Shown here: in pieces, positions 1 to 9,348 of the stretch
Numbering within the stretch: position 1 is the first letter of the stretch
How the letters are laid out: every line of letters begins with the position of its first letter
From: Posidoniimonas polymericola
Lineage (GTDB): Bacteria > Planctomycetota > Planctomycetia > Pirellulales > Lacipirellulaceae
Assembly (NCBI RefSeq): GCF_007859935.1
Contig: NZ_SJPO01000001.1
Span: 620,001 to 684,000 of the forward strand
Direction: 5' to 3'
DNA length: 64,000 bases
The notes under the pieces: generated by a model
The model's database searches: none
What the model was told of the DNA's origin: nothing
Seen by the model: the letters and a program-made list of their open reading frames with translations, nothing else
Position numbers and translations under genes: made by a program

Positions 1-1293
1 CCGGGTGAACACGTTCTGGCAGTTGGCGAACCAGAAGCCGGCGCCGCGATTGGGGTCGAACGGGATCACCTGCTCCGGCAGTGGCCGGCCGGGACCGACC
101 GTGCAGGCGAGGTTGTGGTCGAGGACGTTGTTGGTCTCCGTGCCGTCCTCGAGGAAGAAGCCGTGCCCGATCGACTTGTAGCCGACGCAGTCGCGGACCA
201 CGAGGCCGTCGGTCCCGTGGATGGTGAGGAAGCGGTTGTGGCTGTCCCAGATCGACGCGCCGATGACCGAGCTGCCGCGCATCGTGTCGCCGCACAGGTG
301 GTAGTGCAGGCTGTAGCGGCCGAGCGCGCCCTGCTTGCCGAGGTGGCGGAACTCGGCGTAGCTGATCGAGCCCCGCGAGTGCACGTGGATCATGGTGTGC
401 CCCCGCGCGACGTCGGGCTCGGCCGACTCCACCACGACATTGCGGCTGAGGTTGGCGACCTCCGCGCGGAAGGCGCCCTCAGCGTAGTGATCGTGCGTCA
501 GCGGCCGGTCGAGCGTAATCGGGTAGCCGCCGGTGAAGTCGCGGCCGCCGATCTTGGTGATCGTGCGGACCTCGGTCTGGGCCCCGTCGAAAAAGGCGTC
601 GTCGAGGAAGGCGCCGCTGCGGCCCCGCCGATTTCGCTGCCGGGTGGTGCTGGTGACGATCACCCGGTCGCCCACGCGCCAGTCGGCGACCGGCTGGTCG
701 ACCGCGACGCGGTTGTCGCCCGTCTCGGCGCCGCGCTGCAGCTTGACCCAGGTCTTGGCGAGCGGCGCGCCGTGCAGCTCCATGCGGCCGCCGCAGTTCA
801 AGAGCGCGGGGCACGACTCGCGGTCCATCCCTGCGACATAATGTAGGCGGATCGTGGCGGTGTGATCGACCGGCAGCGGGCTGCCCGGCTCGCCGATCAG
901 CAGCGTCGCCTGGTGCCCGCCGGGGTGGACGTGCTCGGGGGTCTCATGGCAGTCGAAGCCCTGCTCAGAGGGCTCCTCGCTGGCCGTGAGCTGCACCAAG
1001 CCCGCCTCGAGCCGCGTGTCGCGGTCGCGGGCGAACTCCAGCGTGCCGACAATCTGCACCAGCCGCAGCACCTCGCTCGACGCGACGTCGTACCGCACGT
1101 GGTGCTCGCGGCCAATCACTACCCGGTCGCCCGTCTGAGGGACGCGGCCCGCGTCCCAGGTGGCGGGGTCAGACCACGGGCCCGACTGCGCGGTGCGGAG
1201 CAACGGCGGTTCAGGGGCTGCGGCGAGTGTCTGGTGGGTCGCGACGAATTGGCAGCACAGCACGAGTGCCAGGCAGCGGGCGGTCGATTGCAA
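1..1293 (-). CDS. G8-domain secreted protein with beta-helix, C-terminus cut by window edge
   Basis: The first 430 or so residues of a longer protein. A short hydrophobic signal peptide (about residues 1-25, ending LAAA) is followed by a G8 domain, recognisable from the pattern W-S-D-P-A-T-W then G-R-V-P-Q-T-G-D-R-V-V-I at about residues 40-60. G8 domains occur in extracellular proteins such as CEMIP/TMEM2 and bacterial relatives. The later part has repeated short strands typical of a right-handed parallel beta-helix (for example HNRFLTIHGTDGLVVRDCVG). The first in-frame start after a stop is TTG at 1293, with GGAG nine bases upstream. It is the last gene of an apparent three-gene minus-strand operon, 32 bases after the lipoprotein. 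By family analogy it may bind or cut a polysaccharide; the substrate is unknown. Confidence 0.75.
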   Translation of the reverse strand, partial: MQSTARCLALVLCCQFVATHQTLAAAPEPPLLRTAQSGPWSDPATWDAGRVPQTGDRVVIGREHHVRYDVASSEVLRLVQIVGTLEFARDRDTRLEAGLVQLTASEEPSEQGFDCHETPEHVHPGGHQATLLIGEPGSPLPVDHTATIRLHYVAGMDRESCPALLNCGGRMELHGAPLAKTWVKLQRGAETGDNRVAVDQPVADWRVGDRVIVTSTTRQRNRRGRSGAFLDDAFFDGAQTEVRTITKIGGRDFTGGYPITLDRPLTHDHYAEGAFRAEVANLSRNVVVESAEPDVARGHTMIHVHSRGSISYAEFRHLGKQGALGRYSLHYHLCGDTMRGSSVIGASIWDSHNRFLTIHGTDGLVVRDCVGYKSIGHGFFLEDGTETNNVLDHNLACTVGPGRPLPEQVIPFDPNRGAGFWFANCQNVFTR

Positions 1294-1325
1294 GTTATCT
1301 GACTCCGGTTAAGACGCCACGCGTT

Positions 1326-1730
1326 CTAGCGGCGCGAGAGGTTGATGGGTTCCATCGTGGCCGGCTCATCGCCGCTCGGCAGCGCGAAGGTCGTCACGGG
1401 TTGAATGGGGTCGCGGTAGCGTCCGCCGAAGCGGTCGGGGCCCTCGACCACCGAACCGTCGTCGAGCAAGACCGACGGCCAGAACGCGGTGACAGCGAAC
1501 GGGCCGTCGCTGCTGACGCGGATTTTGAAGGCGCCGTCGGGATCGGTGCGGGCGGTGGCGGACGCCGTCGGCGGCGCGCCGGCAGCAACTGCCTCCGTCA
1601 GCACGACGTACACCCCCTCGGCCGCGCGGCCGTCGACCCGCACACTGCCGTGCACCTCGCGGGCGGCGGGGTGCTGGTCGCAGCCGACGCTCAGCAGTGC
1701 GAGGCACGCCAGCCATCGGACGCTAGTCAT
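1326..1730 (-). CDS. Small lipoprotein with carboxypeptidase-regulatory-like fold
   Basis: A 134-residue protein with a lipoprotein signal peptide: a hydrophobic stretch ending LLSVGC, so Cys17 would be lipidated. The rest resembles one carboxypeptidase-regulatory-like or transthyretin-like beta-sandwich ([19 protein letters not shown] ... TDPDGAFKI ... FAVTAFWP). Planctomycetes carry many such small lipoproteins next to DUF1559 proteins; their function is unknown. The start codon overlaps the end of the upstream DUF1559 gene by eight bases (ATGACTAG), which suggests translational coupling. Confidence 0.8.
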   Translation of the reverse strand: MTSVRWLACLALLSVGCDQHPAAREVHGSVRVDGRAAEGVYVVLTEAVAAGAPPTASATARTDPDGAFKIRVSSDGPFAVTAFWPSVLLDDGSVVEGPDRFGGRYRDPIQPVTTFALPSGDEPATMEPINLSRR

Positions 1731-2727
1731 CGATTACCTCGGCGCTGTCGCGGCTCACCAGGAACATCAGCACCCGGGCGGACGTGTCCTCGGCCAGCAG
1801 CCGGACGCTGCCGTCCCCCATGCCGGCGTGCGCGCCGCCGGGGTGGAAGCCGAAGACGCCCTGCGAGTTGTTGCAGTTGATCGCACAGTCCGTGCCGGCC
1901 GGGATGTTGCGGAGGGTGGTGGGGTAGGTCTCGGCCGTGTAGGAAGGGTAGGTCTGCACCATGAAGGCGCACCAGCCGAGCCAGGTGCCCCACGCGCCCG
2001 GCTGGTCGAGCGTGACATCGTCAGACGGCATCGGCATGCCAACGCCGCGGACGAAGTGCTGGTCGTAGCCGGCGTGCTCGACCACCATCGTGGTGTTCGA
2101 CAGGCCGTCGGTCACCTTCGACATCTTCGGCTCGTCCCCCTTAAAGATCGGCGACGGCCGGTCGGCCCCTGGGTTCACCAGCTCGTACGCCGACGAGTTG
2201 ATGCCGTGGTTGACCCAGTAGTCGAGGGCCCAGCCGGTGAGGATGCCGGCCGCGCCCGGGTCGCTGGTCGTGCCGGTCGTGGTGAGGAAGTCGCCGTAGC
2301 TCGAGCCGGTGGAGCTCGAGAGCCGCATCTTGATCGGGTCGGTGATCGGGTTTGACGGGCAACGCACGAGTCCGACCTCGAGATTCGCCAGAGGCTGGTG
2401 CGACGGGTCGGCGAAGCCGCCCGGCGCGGTGCGGTCGAACAGGTCCGCGACGTTGCCCTCCTCGATGAACGGCAGCAGCCCGACCATGTGACCGAACTTG
2501 GGGTCCTTCGACAGCCGCGCCGGCGGGAACATCCGGTAGGTGTCGTGGTAGTTGTGCATGGCGAGCGCCATCTGCTTCAAATTGTTCTGGCACGACGATC
2601 GCCGGGCCGCCTCGCGGGCCGACTGCACCGCCGGCAGCAGCAGGCTGATCAAGACGCCGATGATCGCGATCACGACCAACAGTTCGACCAACGTGAAAGC
2701 GCGAACGTGGGGATACTTCAAACGCAT
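1723..2727 (-). CDS. DUF1559 pilin-like protein with prepilin N-terminus
   Basis: A 334-residue member of the large planctomycete DUF1559 family. A prepilin-type cleavage and methylation motif lies near the N-terminus ([18 protein letters not shown], about residues 9-26), followed by the family signature [26 protein letters not shown]. The C-terminal H-X9-G-DGSV block is present ([18 protein letters not shown]). Family knowledge indicates a type IV pilin or pseudopilin-like surface protein; the exact role is not established. The start at 2727 was chosen because it puts the prepilin motif at the usual distance; the open frame extends upstream to 2901 without homology. It is the first gene of the operon with the lipoprotein and the G8 protein. 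Confidence 0.9.
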   Translation of the reverse strand: MRLKYPHVRAFTLVELLVVIAIIGVLISLLLPAVQSAREAARRSSCQNNLKQMALAMHNYHDTYRMFPPARLSKDPKFGHMVGLLPFIEEGNVADLFDRTAPGGFADPSHQPLANLEVGLVRCPSNPITDPIKMRLSSSTGSSYGDFLTTTGTTSDPGAAGILTGWALDYWVNHGINSSAYELVNPGADRPSPIFKGDEPKMSKVTDGLSNTTMVVEHAGYDQHFVRGVGMPMPSDDVTLDQPGAWGTWLGWCAFMVQTYPSYTAETYPTTLRNIPAGTDCAINCNNSQGVFGFHPGGAHAGMGDGSVRLLAEDTSARVLMFLVSRDSAEVIDD

Positions 2728-2961
2728 GGGGCAACGGGAGGGAGGTGCTGGCGGGAGGGCAGGGCGCCGGTCTGGCGGGGACCGGCGCCCGCGACTGCTG
2801 CTCTCCTCTAGCCAATGGCGCGCCAAACTCGCGCTAAGCGTTAGGAAACGACGCTCGCACCCTCCCGCGAGCGGTGCTGCCGCACGGTAGCGACGAAACA
2901 CAACAAGACGTTCTCCGCTAGCGTGTCGATCGGTGCGGCGCGGGCGTCGTATCGACCGACA

Positions 2962-3432
2962 CTACGCGACGCACAGCACCAGACTAGTGTCAGCAGGGCG
3001 GGGCTCGCCGAGCGGCCAGTGGAACTTGCGGTCGGTCTCGGCGATCAAGACGTCGTTGATCGAGGCCTCGCGGCGCCGCATCAGGCCCTCGTTGTCGAAC
3101 TCCCACAGCTCGTTGCCGTAGGCGCGGCGCCACTGGCCTGACGCGTCACGGTGCTCGTACTGGAAGCGGACGGCGATGCGGTTGTCGGTGAACGACCACA
3201 GGTCCTTCATCAGGCGGTAGTCGAGCTCGCTGGCCCACTTGCGCGTCAGGAAGCCGCGGATCGCGTCGCGGCCCTGCAGGAACTCGCCGCGGTTGCGCCA
3301 CGTCGAGTCCTCGCTGTACGCGAGGGCCACCCGCGCCGGGTCGCGTGAGTTCCACGCGTCCTCGGCGGCGCGGACCTTCTGCCGGGCGGTCGACTCGGTG
3401 AACGGCGGGCGGAGGGAGGTCGGGGGCGTCAT
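2962..3432 (-). CDS. DUF1348 (SnoaL/NTF2-like) protein
   Basis: A 156-residue cytosolic protein of the DUF1348 group of the SnoaL/NTF2-like superfamily. Conserved stretches are [30 protein letters not shown], the WELWEF-like YGNELWEFD, and the terminal [11 protein letters not shown]. The family has a cone-shaped alpha+beta fold with a ligand pocket; the ligand is unknown. GGAG lies eight bases before the ATG. It sits 64 bases downstream of the AhpD-like gene on the same strand, but a perfect 14-bp hairpin separates them, so its expression may be reduced or independent. Confidence 0.88.
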   Translation of the reverse strand: MTPPTSLRPPFTESTARQKVRAAEDAWNSRDPARVALAYSEDSTWRNRGEFLQGRDAIRGFLTRKWASELDYRLMKDLWSFTDNRIAVRFQYEHRDASGQWRRAYGNELWEFDNEGLMRRREASINDVLIAETDRKFHWPLGEPRPADTSLVLCVA

Positions 3433-3449
3433 CGGTTCATCTCCATTCG

Positions 3450-3486
3450 AAAAGGGGCCGGGCGCCGCGCCTCGCGGCGCCCGGCC
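3450..3486 (-). terminator. Perfect 14-bp hairpin between ahpD-like and DUF1348 genes
   Basis: Two perfectly complementary 14-base arms (3456-3469 and 3473-3486) with a three-base loop are followed on the minus strand by CC and TTTT. This has the form of an intrinsic terminator or partial attenuator lying between two co-directional genes. Confidence 0.7.
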
Positions 3487-3496
3487 ATGGCAGGGG

Positions 3497-4087
3497 TTAC
3501 ACGCTGCAGCCGCAGGCGGTCGTGCACGCGGCGGCCTCGCCGACCTCTTCGAGCGGCGCCGCGACGGGGAAGTCGACCTCGGTCTGGGCCAGGTTGTTGA
3601 AGTAGTTGGTCAGCGTGTTGAGCGCCACGGCGGCGACTACCTCGGCGACGGCCGCGTCGTCGAAGCCGGCGGCGCGGAACTGGTTGAGGTCGTCGTCGCT
3701 GACGCGGCCGCGGGTCGCCACGACCGCGGCGGCCAGCTTGGCGACCGCGTCGGCCGTCGGCTCGCCGCCCGAGGCGCGCCGGGCGGCGGTAATGGCGTGG
3801 GCGTCCATGCCGGTCGACTTGCCGATGGCCGTGTGGGCGGCCAGGCAGTACTCGCAGCCATTGGCCTCGGCCACGGCCAGCGCGATGACCTCCCGCTCGT
3901 GCGCCGTCAGCATGGCGTCGGCGCCAAGCGCGGCCGACAGGTCGAGGTAGCCCCGCAACGCAGCGGACGAGTTCGCCAGGCCCCGCAGCAGGTTGGGCAC
4001 GCGGCCCAGCTTCGACTGCACGGCCTGCAGCAGGGCGGCTTGAGTGGCGTTGGCTTGGTCAGAGGCAACTAGGGGAAGACGCGACAT
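3497..4087 (-). CDS. AhpD-like carboxymuconolactone decarboxylase family protein
   Basis: A 196-residue member of the carboxymuconolactone decarboxylase/AhpD-like family. It carries the redox motif C78-E-Y-C81 followed by H85 within [12 protein letters not shown], the catalytic arrangement of AhpD-type alkylhydroperoxidases (Glu upstream, CxxC, His). The protein ends in an unusual extra cysteine tail (CTTACGCSV). The start at 4087 is preceded by AGGAG at good spacing. The gene has a sigma-54-like promoter and faces a sigma-54 activator, so it is probably induced by that regulator. A role in peroxide or electrophile detoxification is an inference from the family. Confidence 0.88.
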   Translation of the reverse strand: MSRLPLVASDQANATQAALLQAVQSKLGRVPNLLRGLANSSAALRGYLDLSAALGADAMLTAHEREVIALAVAEANGCEYCLAAHTAIGKSTGMDAHAITAARRASGGEPTADAVAKLAAAVVATRGRVSDDDLNQFRAAGFDDAAVAEVVAAVALNTLTNYFNNLAQTEVDFPVAAPLEEVGEAAACTTACGCSV

Positions 4088-4154
4088 GATAGAGCTCCTG
4101 GTAGGGCAGGGAGTGGGTTCTGGGCGACAGCTCGCCGTCATAGCAGTGCCCTTA

Positions 4155-4170
4155 GGCATGATTGGCGCCA
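4155..4170 (-). promoter_or_regulatory. Putative sigma-54 (-24/-12) promoter of the AhpD-like gene
   Basis: On the minus strand the 16-mer TGGCGCCAATCATGCC matches the sigma-54 consensus TGGCAC-N5-TTGCA. The invariant GG and GC are separated by exactly ten bases. It lies about 70 bases upstream of the AhpD-like start and next to a divergent sigma-54 activator gene, which makes chance less likely. Confidence 0.6.
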
Positions 4171-4303
4171 AACGTCGGGATTTCTCGTAAGTTATTTTTG
4201 GGTAGAGCTTTAGGTGTTTTCTTGCCGGGTTGCTAGAGCAGCGACATTTCGATATCAAGCGAGAAGTCGTGGTTGGGCAGCGAGATTACGCTATGCTTCA
4301 GCC

Positions 4304-5911
4304 ATGCCGCCGCTCTCCGATCACACCCCGATGTTCAGCCATCCCAAGCAGCTGCTGCTCGACTTGGCGCAGCAGCGGGAACTGCCGGCATTGCTCGATC
4401 TGCTGGTGAGCCGGATCGCCGAGTCCGAGGGCGTCGCGCTCGCGCGGCTGTGGCTGGTGCGGCCGGGCGCCGGCTGCGAGACCTGCCCCATGCGCAGCGA
4501 GTGCCCCGACCAGTCGCAGTGCCTGCACCTGGTGGCGAGCCGCGGCCGCTCGGTGGTGGAACCAGAGAATAACCTCTCGCGACTCGACGGCCGGTTCCGC
4601 CGCTTCCCGATCGGCGTCCGCAAGGTGGGCCGCATCGCGCTGACCGGCGAAGCGATCGAGGCGCCCGATCTCGACACACTGCCCGAATGGGTCGTCGACC
4701 CGGAGTGGGCACAGTCCGAGCAGATCGTCGGCTTCACGGGCCAGCCGCTCACGCACCACGGCATGGTGCTCGGCGTGCTCGGCGTGTTCAGCCGTGTGCG
4801 GATCGGCGACGAGTGCTTCGACTGGCTGCGGATGATTGCGGACCACGCCGCGGCGGCGATTGCGCACTCTTACGCGTGGGAAGAGGTGCAGCGGCTGCGG
4901 CAGCGTTTGGAGGACGAGAACGAGCACCTGCAGCACGAGATCGCCGCCGAGCAGGGCTTCGGCGAGATGCTCGGCCGCAGCCCCGCGTTGCGCAACGTCA
5001 CGCAGCAGATCGAGCTGGTCGCGCCGACCGACTCGACCGTGCTGATCTTGGGGGAGAGCGGCGCCGGCAAGGAGGTGGTCGCGCGTGAGCTGCACCGCCG
5101 CAGCCGCCGCGCGGACCGGCCGCTGATCAAGGTGAACTGCGCGGCGATCCCGCGTGAGCTGTTCGAGAGCGAGTTCTTCGGCCACATCAAGGGCGCATTC
5201 ACTGGCGCGCTGCGCGACCGGGTAGGCCGGTTCGAGCTGGCCGACGGCGGCACGCTGTTCCTCGACGAGGTCGGCGAGGTGCCGCTCGACCTGCAGAGCA
5301 AGCTGCTGCGGGTGCTGCAGGAGGGCGAGATCGAGCGGATCGGCGAGGAACGGACCCGCCGCGTCGACGTCCGGGTGATCGCCGCCACTAACCGCGACCT
5401 CCGTGAGGAGGCCCGCCAGCGCCGCTTCCGCGAGGACCTGTACTACCGGCTGAGCGTGTTCCCGGTCGAGCTGCCGCCGCTCCGCGACCGCCGGGAGGAC
5501 GTCCCGCTGTTGGCCGAGCACTTCCTCGAGCAGGCCTCACGCCGGCTGGCGGTCGCCAGGCCGCGGCTCACCAAGGGGGTCGCGCGGCAGCTCCAGCAGT
5601 ACGACTGGCCCGGCAACGTCCGTGAGCTGCAGCACGTGGTCGAGCGGGCAGTAATCCTGTCGCGCGGCGGCCCGCTCCGCGTCCAACTCGACGACGCGCC
5701 CGCCGCTGCCGCGCCGCCCACGAACGCCGCCGACGCCACCGAACTGCTCACCGAAGCCCAGGTCCGCGACTTCGAACGCGCCAACCTCCGCCGCGTGCTC
5801 GACGCCGCCGGCGGCAAGGTCTACGGTTCCGGCGGAGCGGCCGAGCTGCTCGGCATGAAACCGTCGACGCTGATTTCGAGGCTCAAAGCCATGGGCGTCG
5901 AGCGGCGGTAA
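4304..5911 (+). CDS. Sigma-54-dependent activator with cysteine-containing GAF domain
   Basis: A 535-residue bacterial enhancer-binding protein. Residues about 10-190 form a GAF domain with an inserted C58-x2-C61-x5-C67-x5-C73 cluster that could bind a metal or an Fe-S cluster. The AAA+ domain has Walker A GESGAGKE (250-257), the sigma-54-contacting loop GAFTGA (297-302) and Walker [11 protein letters not shown] (315-324). A Fis-type helix-turn-helix ends the protein ([20 protein letters not shown]). The order GAF-AAA-Fis is that of NorR-like regulators, but NorR's own iron ligands are not evident. The ATG at 4304 is favoured; MFSHPK at 4331 is an alternative. It is divergent from the AhpD-like gene, its likely target. 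Confidence 0.92.
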   Translation: MPPLSDHTPMFSHPKQLLLDLAQQRELPALLDLLVSRIAESEGVALARLWLVRPGAGCETCPMRSECPDQSQCLHLVASRGRSVVEPENNLSRLDGRFRRFPIGVRKVGRIALTGEAIEAPDLDTLPEWVVDPEWAQSEQIVGFTGQPLTHHGMVLGVLGVFSRVRIGDECFDWLRMIADHAAAAIAHSYAWEEVQRLRQRLEDENEHLQHEIAAEQGFGEMLGRSPALRNVTQQIELVAPTDSTVLILGESGAGKEVVARELHRRSRRADRPLIKVNCAAIPRELFESEFFGHIKGAFTGALRDRVGRFELADGGTLFLDEVGEVPLDLQSKLLRVLQEGEIERIGEERTRRVDVRVIAATNRDLREEARQRRFREDLYYRLSVFPVELPPLRDRREDVPLLAEHFLEQASRRLAVARPRLTKGVARQLQQYDWPGNVRELQHVVERAVILSRGGPLRVQLDDAPAAAAPPTNAADATELLTEAQVRDFERANLRRVLDAAGGKVYGSGGAAELLGMKPSTLISRLKAMGVERR

Positions 5912-6089
5912 CTTGTCTCGAATGAGTCGCTGGGCCCGCATTATTGACTGCGGAGAACCGTTGGCGTAGGCTGTCGGTTGACTTGCCGGAAGGTCACCCC
6001 GCCTAAATTGCAGCGTCTGCAGCAGGGATCTCGGTCGAGATTGTTGCGCTCGTCGCGTCTTCTAAAGAGCAGAGATAGGACCGCAGATC

Positions 6090-7226
6090 ATGATGTGCTC
6101 CACATTTTTTCAATCGTTTCTCGCCCTGGTCGCTGCGACTATGACGCTGCTGTGCTTAGCGTCGCCTTCTTCTGGCGAGCGGCTTTTCCTGAACGGCAGC
6201 ATGTACTCGGCGACCGGCGAGTTGATCCCGCGCCAGTATCCTTTCCCAGAGGGGACCGGCATCGAGAACCAGGAAGTGGTCTACTTAGATCGCACTCTCA
6301 GCGCCGATGGGAAGGTTGTGACGACCTGGGCGAACTCACTGGGTTTGGAGATCGGCTACCACCGTGACGCTAGGACAGGGGAGTACTTGGGGACAACCCA
6401 GAGCTTCGTCTATCTGTACGGCGGGTCGGTAGGGCAGCCGATTTACACGGGGTGGGGGGGGCCGGATGATGCGATCGCCTTACCGCCTCACCGTCGCATG
6501 ATGGAGAGGGTGCACGCCCCGCCCGGTGGCGCTGACTACTTAGCGAGAGGAGTCACGGAAGCACCTGAGGATTACGGTCCAGCGGTCGATGTTCTATTTG
6601 ACAGCCAGACCGGCTTGGTGCGTCAAGCGTTTGGATCGGTGCTGTGTTTCGGTCCTGGTCCGCTCGGTCTGCAGTCGCGACTCTACGCCAACGAGGGCCA
6701 GCAGATCGTCGTCTACGAGGAGGTGGATGACGGTGGCGTCATCGATTTCCAACGCGTCAATTCCTACGCAAGTCCGATCAATGTGAGCGACGCCTATTAC
6801 TACGACTTCGTTATCCCAATTCACGCGGGCGCCGATGGGAATCTGTACTTCTTGAAAGACAACGCTGTCCATCGCATGAACGGGCTGACCGGCGAGGACC
6901 TCGGCGTGTTCGTGTCCCTCGATCAGTACGACTCGACTGGTCCACCGGCAGAGGAAGCATTCACAAGCATCCGAATGGCCGAAGAGCCTTACCTCTACGT
7001 TCAATACGCAGGTGTTGAAAAGCCTTACACTGCGTTCACCAAGTTCGACTTGGCTACCGGCCAGCGAATCGGCGGATTCGAGATCGAGGCTCTCAATATC
7101 GACTTCACAGCTACCCTACAGTGGCAATCGTGGGAAATCGTTGAAGGGGTTCCCGAGCCGAGCAGCGTCGCTGTGCTCGCAAGCGGCGTCTGCTGCCTGC
7201 TGGGCCGCCGGCGCCGCGTTGGGTGA
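6090..7226 (+). CDS. PEP-CTERM protein of unknown function
   Basis: A 378-residue exported protein. The signal peptide is about residues 1-30 (FLALVAATMTLLCLASPSSG). The C-terminus has the PEP-CTERM sorting tail: VPEPSSVAVLA, a hydrophobic helix and RRRRVG. Between them are repeats of short beta strands with aromatic and Gly residues, as in beta-propeller or PQQ-like folds (HAGADGNLYFLKDNAVHRMNGLTGEDLGVF). No enzyme motif was recognised. An exosortase encoded elsewhere would process it. Its stop lies only five bases from the stop of the convergent HEAT-repeat gene. Confidence 0.85.
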   Translation: MMCSTFFQSFLALVAATMTLLCLASPSSGERLFLNGSMYSATGELIPRQYPFPEGTGIENQEVVYLDRTLSADGKVVTTWANSLGLEIGYHRDARTGEYLGTTQSFVYLYGGSVGQPIYTGWGGPDDAIALPPHRRMMERVHAPPGGADYLARGVTEAPEDYGPAVDVLFDSQTGLVRQAFGSVLCFGPGPLGLQSRLYANEGQQIVVYEEVDDGGVIDFQRVNSYASPINVSDAYYYDFVIPIHAGADGNLYFLKDNAVHRMNGLTGEDLGVFVSLDQYDSTGPPAEEAFTSIRMAEEPYLYVQYAGVEKPYTAFTKFDLATGQRIGGFEIEALNIDFTATLQWQSWEIVEGVPEPSSVAVLASGVCCLLGRRRRVG

Positions 7227-7231
7227 GCCTT

Positions 7232-7711
7232 CTATGTTTCGACGGCCGCGAGCGCCTGCTTGGCGAGTCGCGCGAGCCGCGGTTGGGGCGACTCGGTTAG
7301 TGGCTCGAGCGCCTCGCGGCAGCCGCTGGCGGGCGGGCCGATCTTGCTGATGGCCCACACGGCGCGTTCGCGGACGGCGATGGGTCGCTGCGCGGCGGCG
7401 GTCTCGGCGAGCTGCGCCGCGGCCGGCGCGCCGGCGGGGCCGAGCCGGCCGATGAGGGTTGCGGCCCAGTAAGCCGGCAGCTCGTCGGCGTTCAGCAGGT
7501 TGACCAGCGCGTCGAGCTGGTCGACGGTAGGCGGGCCGCACTTCTCGAGCGCGGCGATGCACGGCTCGCCGATGTCTGAGTCGCCGGCGTGCGCGGCGAG
7601 CGTGGCGGCGATCGGGCCGGCGCCCTCGCCGTCGATCATCGCGCGGTCGGCGGCCGCCAGTCGGTCGTTGCCGCCGCCCGCGAGGGCGGCCAGGATCTGG
7701 TCGTGTGTCAT
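7232..7711 (-). CDS. HEAT-repeat-like protein
   Basis: A 159-residue, alanine-rich helical protein made of HEAT-like repeats (ALEKCGPPTVDQLDALVNLLN, ELPAYWAATLIGRLGPAGAPAAAQLAE, VRERAVWAISKIGPPASGCREALEPL). Such repeats mediate protein contacts. It follows the ABC ATPase gene by 39 bases and is probably co-transcribed. Function is unknown. Confidence 0.8.
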   Translation of the reverse strand: MTHDQILAALAGGGNDRLAAADRAMIDGEGAGPIAATLAAHAGDSDIGEPCIAALEKCGPPTVDQLDALVNLLNADELPAYWAATLIGRLGPAGAPAAAQLAETAAAQRPIAVRERAVWAISKIGPPASGCREALEPLTESPQPRLARLAKQALAAVET

Positions 7712-7750
7712 GGGGGCGTGATCATCAAGGGGGTGCGAGCAACGACAACG

Positions 7751-8425
7751 CTACTGATCGACCAATCGCCCGTCATCCAGTCTCTTGCTCGACTGCATCG
7801 CGGCGGCCAGGTCGGGGCTGTGCGTGACGACCACCAGGATGGAATTGGTTTCTTGTTGCAGTTCCAGCAGCAGGTCGGTGACGCCGCCGGCGGTGGTCTG
7901 GTCGAGGTTGCCGGTCGGCTCGTCGGCAAGGACCAGCGTCGGCTTGCGGACCAACGCCCGGGCGATGGCGACCCGCTGCCGCTCGCCGCCCGACAGCTCG
8001 GACGGCAGGTGGGTGAGCCGCTGGCTGAGGCCGACGCGGTCGAGCAGCTCGCGGGCGATTTCCTGCTCGGCGGGCCCGGCGGAGCCAACCGCCAGCAGCG
8101 GCGTCAGCACGTTCTCGAGCACCGTGCACTGCGGCAGCAGGTAGTGCTCCTGGAAGACAAAGCCGATCTGCTCGCCGCGGAACTTGGGGAGCTCCTTCTC
8201 CGGCAGGGCGTAGGAGTCCTGGCCGGCGATGGTGATCGTGCCCGCGGTCGGCGGCTCAAGCCCGCCGAGCAGTGCTAGCAGCGTGCTCTTGCCAGAGCCG
8301 CTGGGTCCGACAATCGCCATGCTCTGGCCACGGTCGAGGGAGAAGCTAGCTTCGCGCAGCACCTCCAGCGGTCCCGAGGGGGTGGGGTAGCTCTTGGCGG
8401 CGTGGTCGACAACGAGGTCTGGCAT
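7751..8425 (-). CDS. LolD/MacB-type ABC transporter ATP-binding protein
   Basis: A 224-residue ATPase. Walker A is GPSGSGKST, the Q-loop is QEHYLLPQ, the signature is LSGGERQR, Walker B is LVLADEPT, and the switch His is in VVTHSPDLA. The sequence is closest in style to the LolD/MacB/FtsE group, which works with FtsX-like permeases in lipoprotein release or efflux. No permease gene is adjacent: the only neighbour on the strand is the HEAT-repeat protein. The start MPDLVVDHA at 8425 was chosen over an upstream extension of low-complexity sequence. Confidence 0.92.
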   Translation of the reverse strand: MPDLVVDHAAKSYPTPSGPLEVLREASFSLDRGQSMAIVGPSGSGKSTLLALLGGLEPPTAGTITIAGQDSYALPEKELPKFRGEQIGFVFQEHYLLPQCTVLENVLTPLLAVGSAGPAEQEIARELLDRVGLSQRLTHLPSELSGGERQRVAIARALVRKPTLVLADEPTGNLDQTTAGGVTDLLLELQQETNSILVVVTHSPDLAAAMQSSKRLDDGRLVDQ

Positions 8426-8652
8426 GCCGTGATTGTCGGCTGCTGGCGCCCGACCGCCAAGGGGCACGCCGCCCAGGGCCACGTTGCTAAGGGCCACGCC
8501 GCGGCCGCCCACAGACTCTTCCCGACCCGAACAGGGCCCCGCGATTGCTGTATCGCTAGCGGGGTGATCCCGCTAAAAACACGTCGACTTGCTGCCCGAT
8601 AGGGGGTACAAGTCGGACCGCTACCCCACCACTCTTGCCCCCGAAACTACCG

Positions 8653-9348
8653 ATGTCGCTCTCCCGTCGGGCGCTCTCCTGGCTCATCGCGTTGGCGATT
8701 GTGACCCTCCGCATCACTTGCCGCGTGCGGGTCTACAACGACCCCCGCCCCAAGCTCCGCGAGGCGGGCCTGCCTTACACGTACTCAACGCTGCACGCGC
8801 ATCAGGTAGCCGTGGTGATCAACCGCGAGCCGGGCACGGCGGCCATGGTATCCCAGTCGAAGGACGGTCAGCTGCTGATCCCGGCGTTCAAGCTGATGCG
8901 GGTGCGTCCGAAGTGCGGCTCGAGCGGCGGCGGCGGCAAGGGCGGCCGCGCCGCGTTGCAGGGCCTGGCCGACAACCTCCGCGGCGGCGACCCGGCGATC
9001 CTGGCGGTCGATGGCCCGATCGGCCCCCGCGGCCGCGTCAGCAAGGGCGTGGCGGTGCTCGCGAAGCAGACCGGCTGCGCCGTGATCAACGTGGTCGGCA
9101 TCCCCACCAGCCGCTGGATCATCACCAAGGCGTGGGACCGGCTGCAGATCCCCAAGCCGTTCAGCACCATCCACGGCTACTTTGGCGAGCCGCTGTTCTA
9201 CCAAGTCGGCGAGAGCATCGAAGACTTTCGCCTGCGCGTCGAAGAGCAGCTGAACGCGCTGGAGCAGAAGCACGACCCCGAAGAAGCGGCAGCGGCCGCC
9301 GCGGCGACCGCTGCCCGGCCGCCCAGACGGCGCCGCGTGGCGGCGTAG
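8653..9348 (+). CDS. Lysophospholipid acyltransferase family protein (DUF374)
   Basis: A 231-residue membrane-associated protein with an N-terminal hydrophobic helix (LSWLIALAIVTLRITCRV). The DUF374 pattern follows: LHAHQVAVVI, MVSQSKDGQLL, GGGGKGGRAALQGLADNL and LAVDGPIGPRGRVSKGVAVLAKQTG. The family is related to lysophospholipid and lipid A acyltransferases; HAHQ stands where the canonical HxxxxD motif would be, as is usual for this family. The C-terminus ends in an Ala/Arg-rich tail. The 3' end overlaps by 188 bases the extended 3' end of the convergent PEP-CTERM gene. Confidence 0.85.
   Translation: MSLSRRALSWLIALAIVTLRITCRVRVYNDPRPKLREAGLPYTYSTLHAHQVAVVINREPGTAAMVSQSKDGQLLIPAFKLMRVRPKCGSSGGGGKGGRAALQGLADNLRGGDPAILAVDGPIGPRGRVSKGVAVLAKQTGCAVINVVGIPTSRWIITKAWDRLQIPKPFSTIHGYFGEPLFYQVGESIEDFRLRVEEQLNALEQKHDPEEAAAAAAATAARPPRRRRVAA

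Noticed and set aside
7751-8425. ABC ATPase considered part of a complete exporter
   Set aside because: No FtsX- or MacB-like permease is adjacent on either side, so only the ATPase is called.
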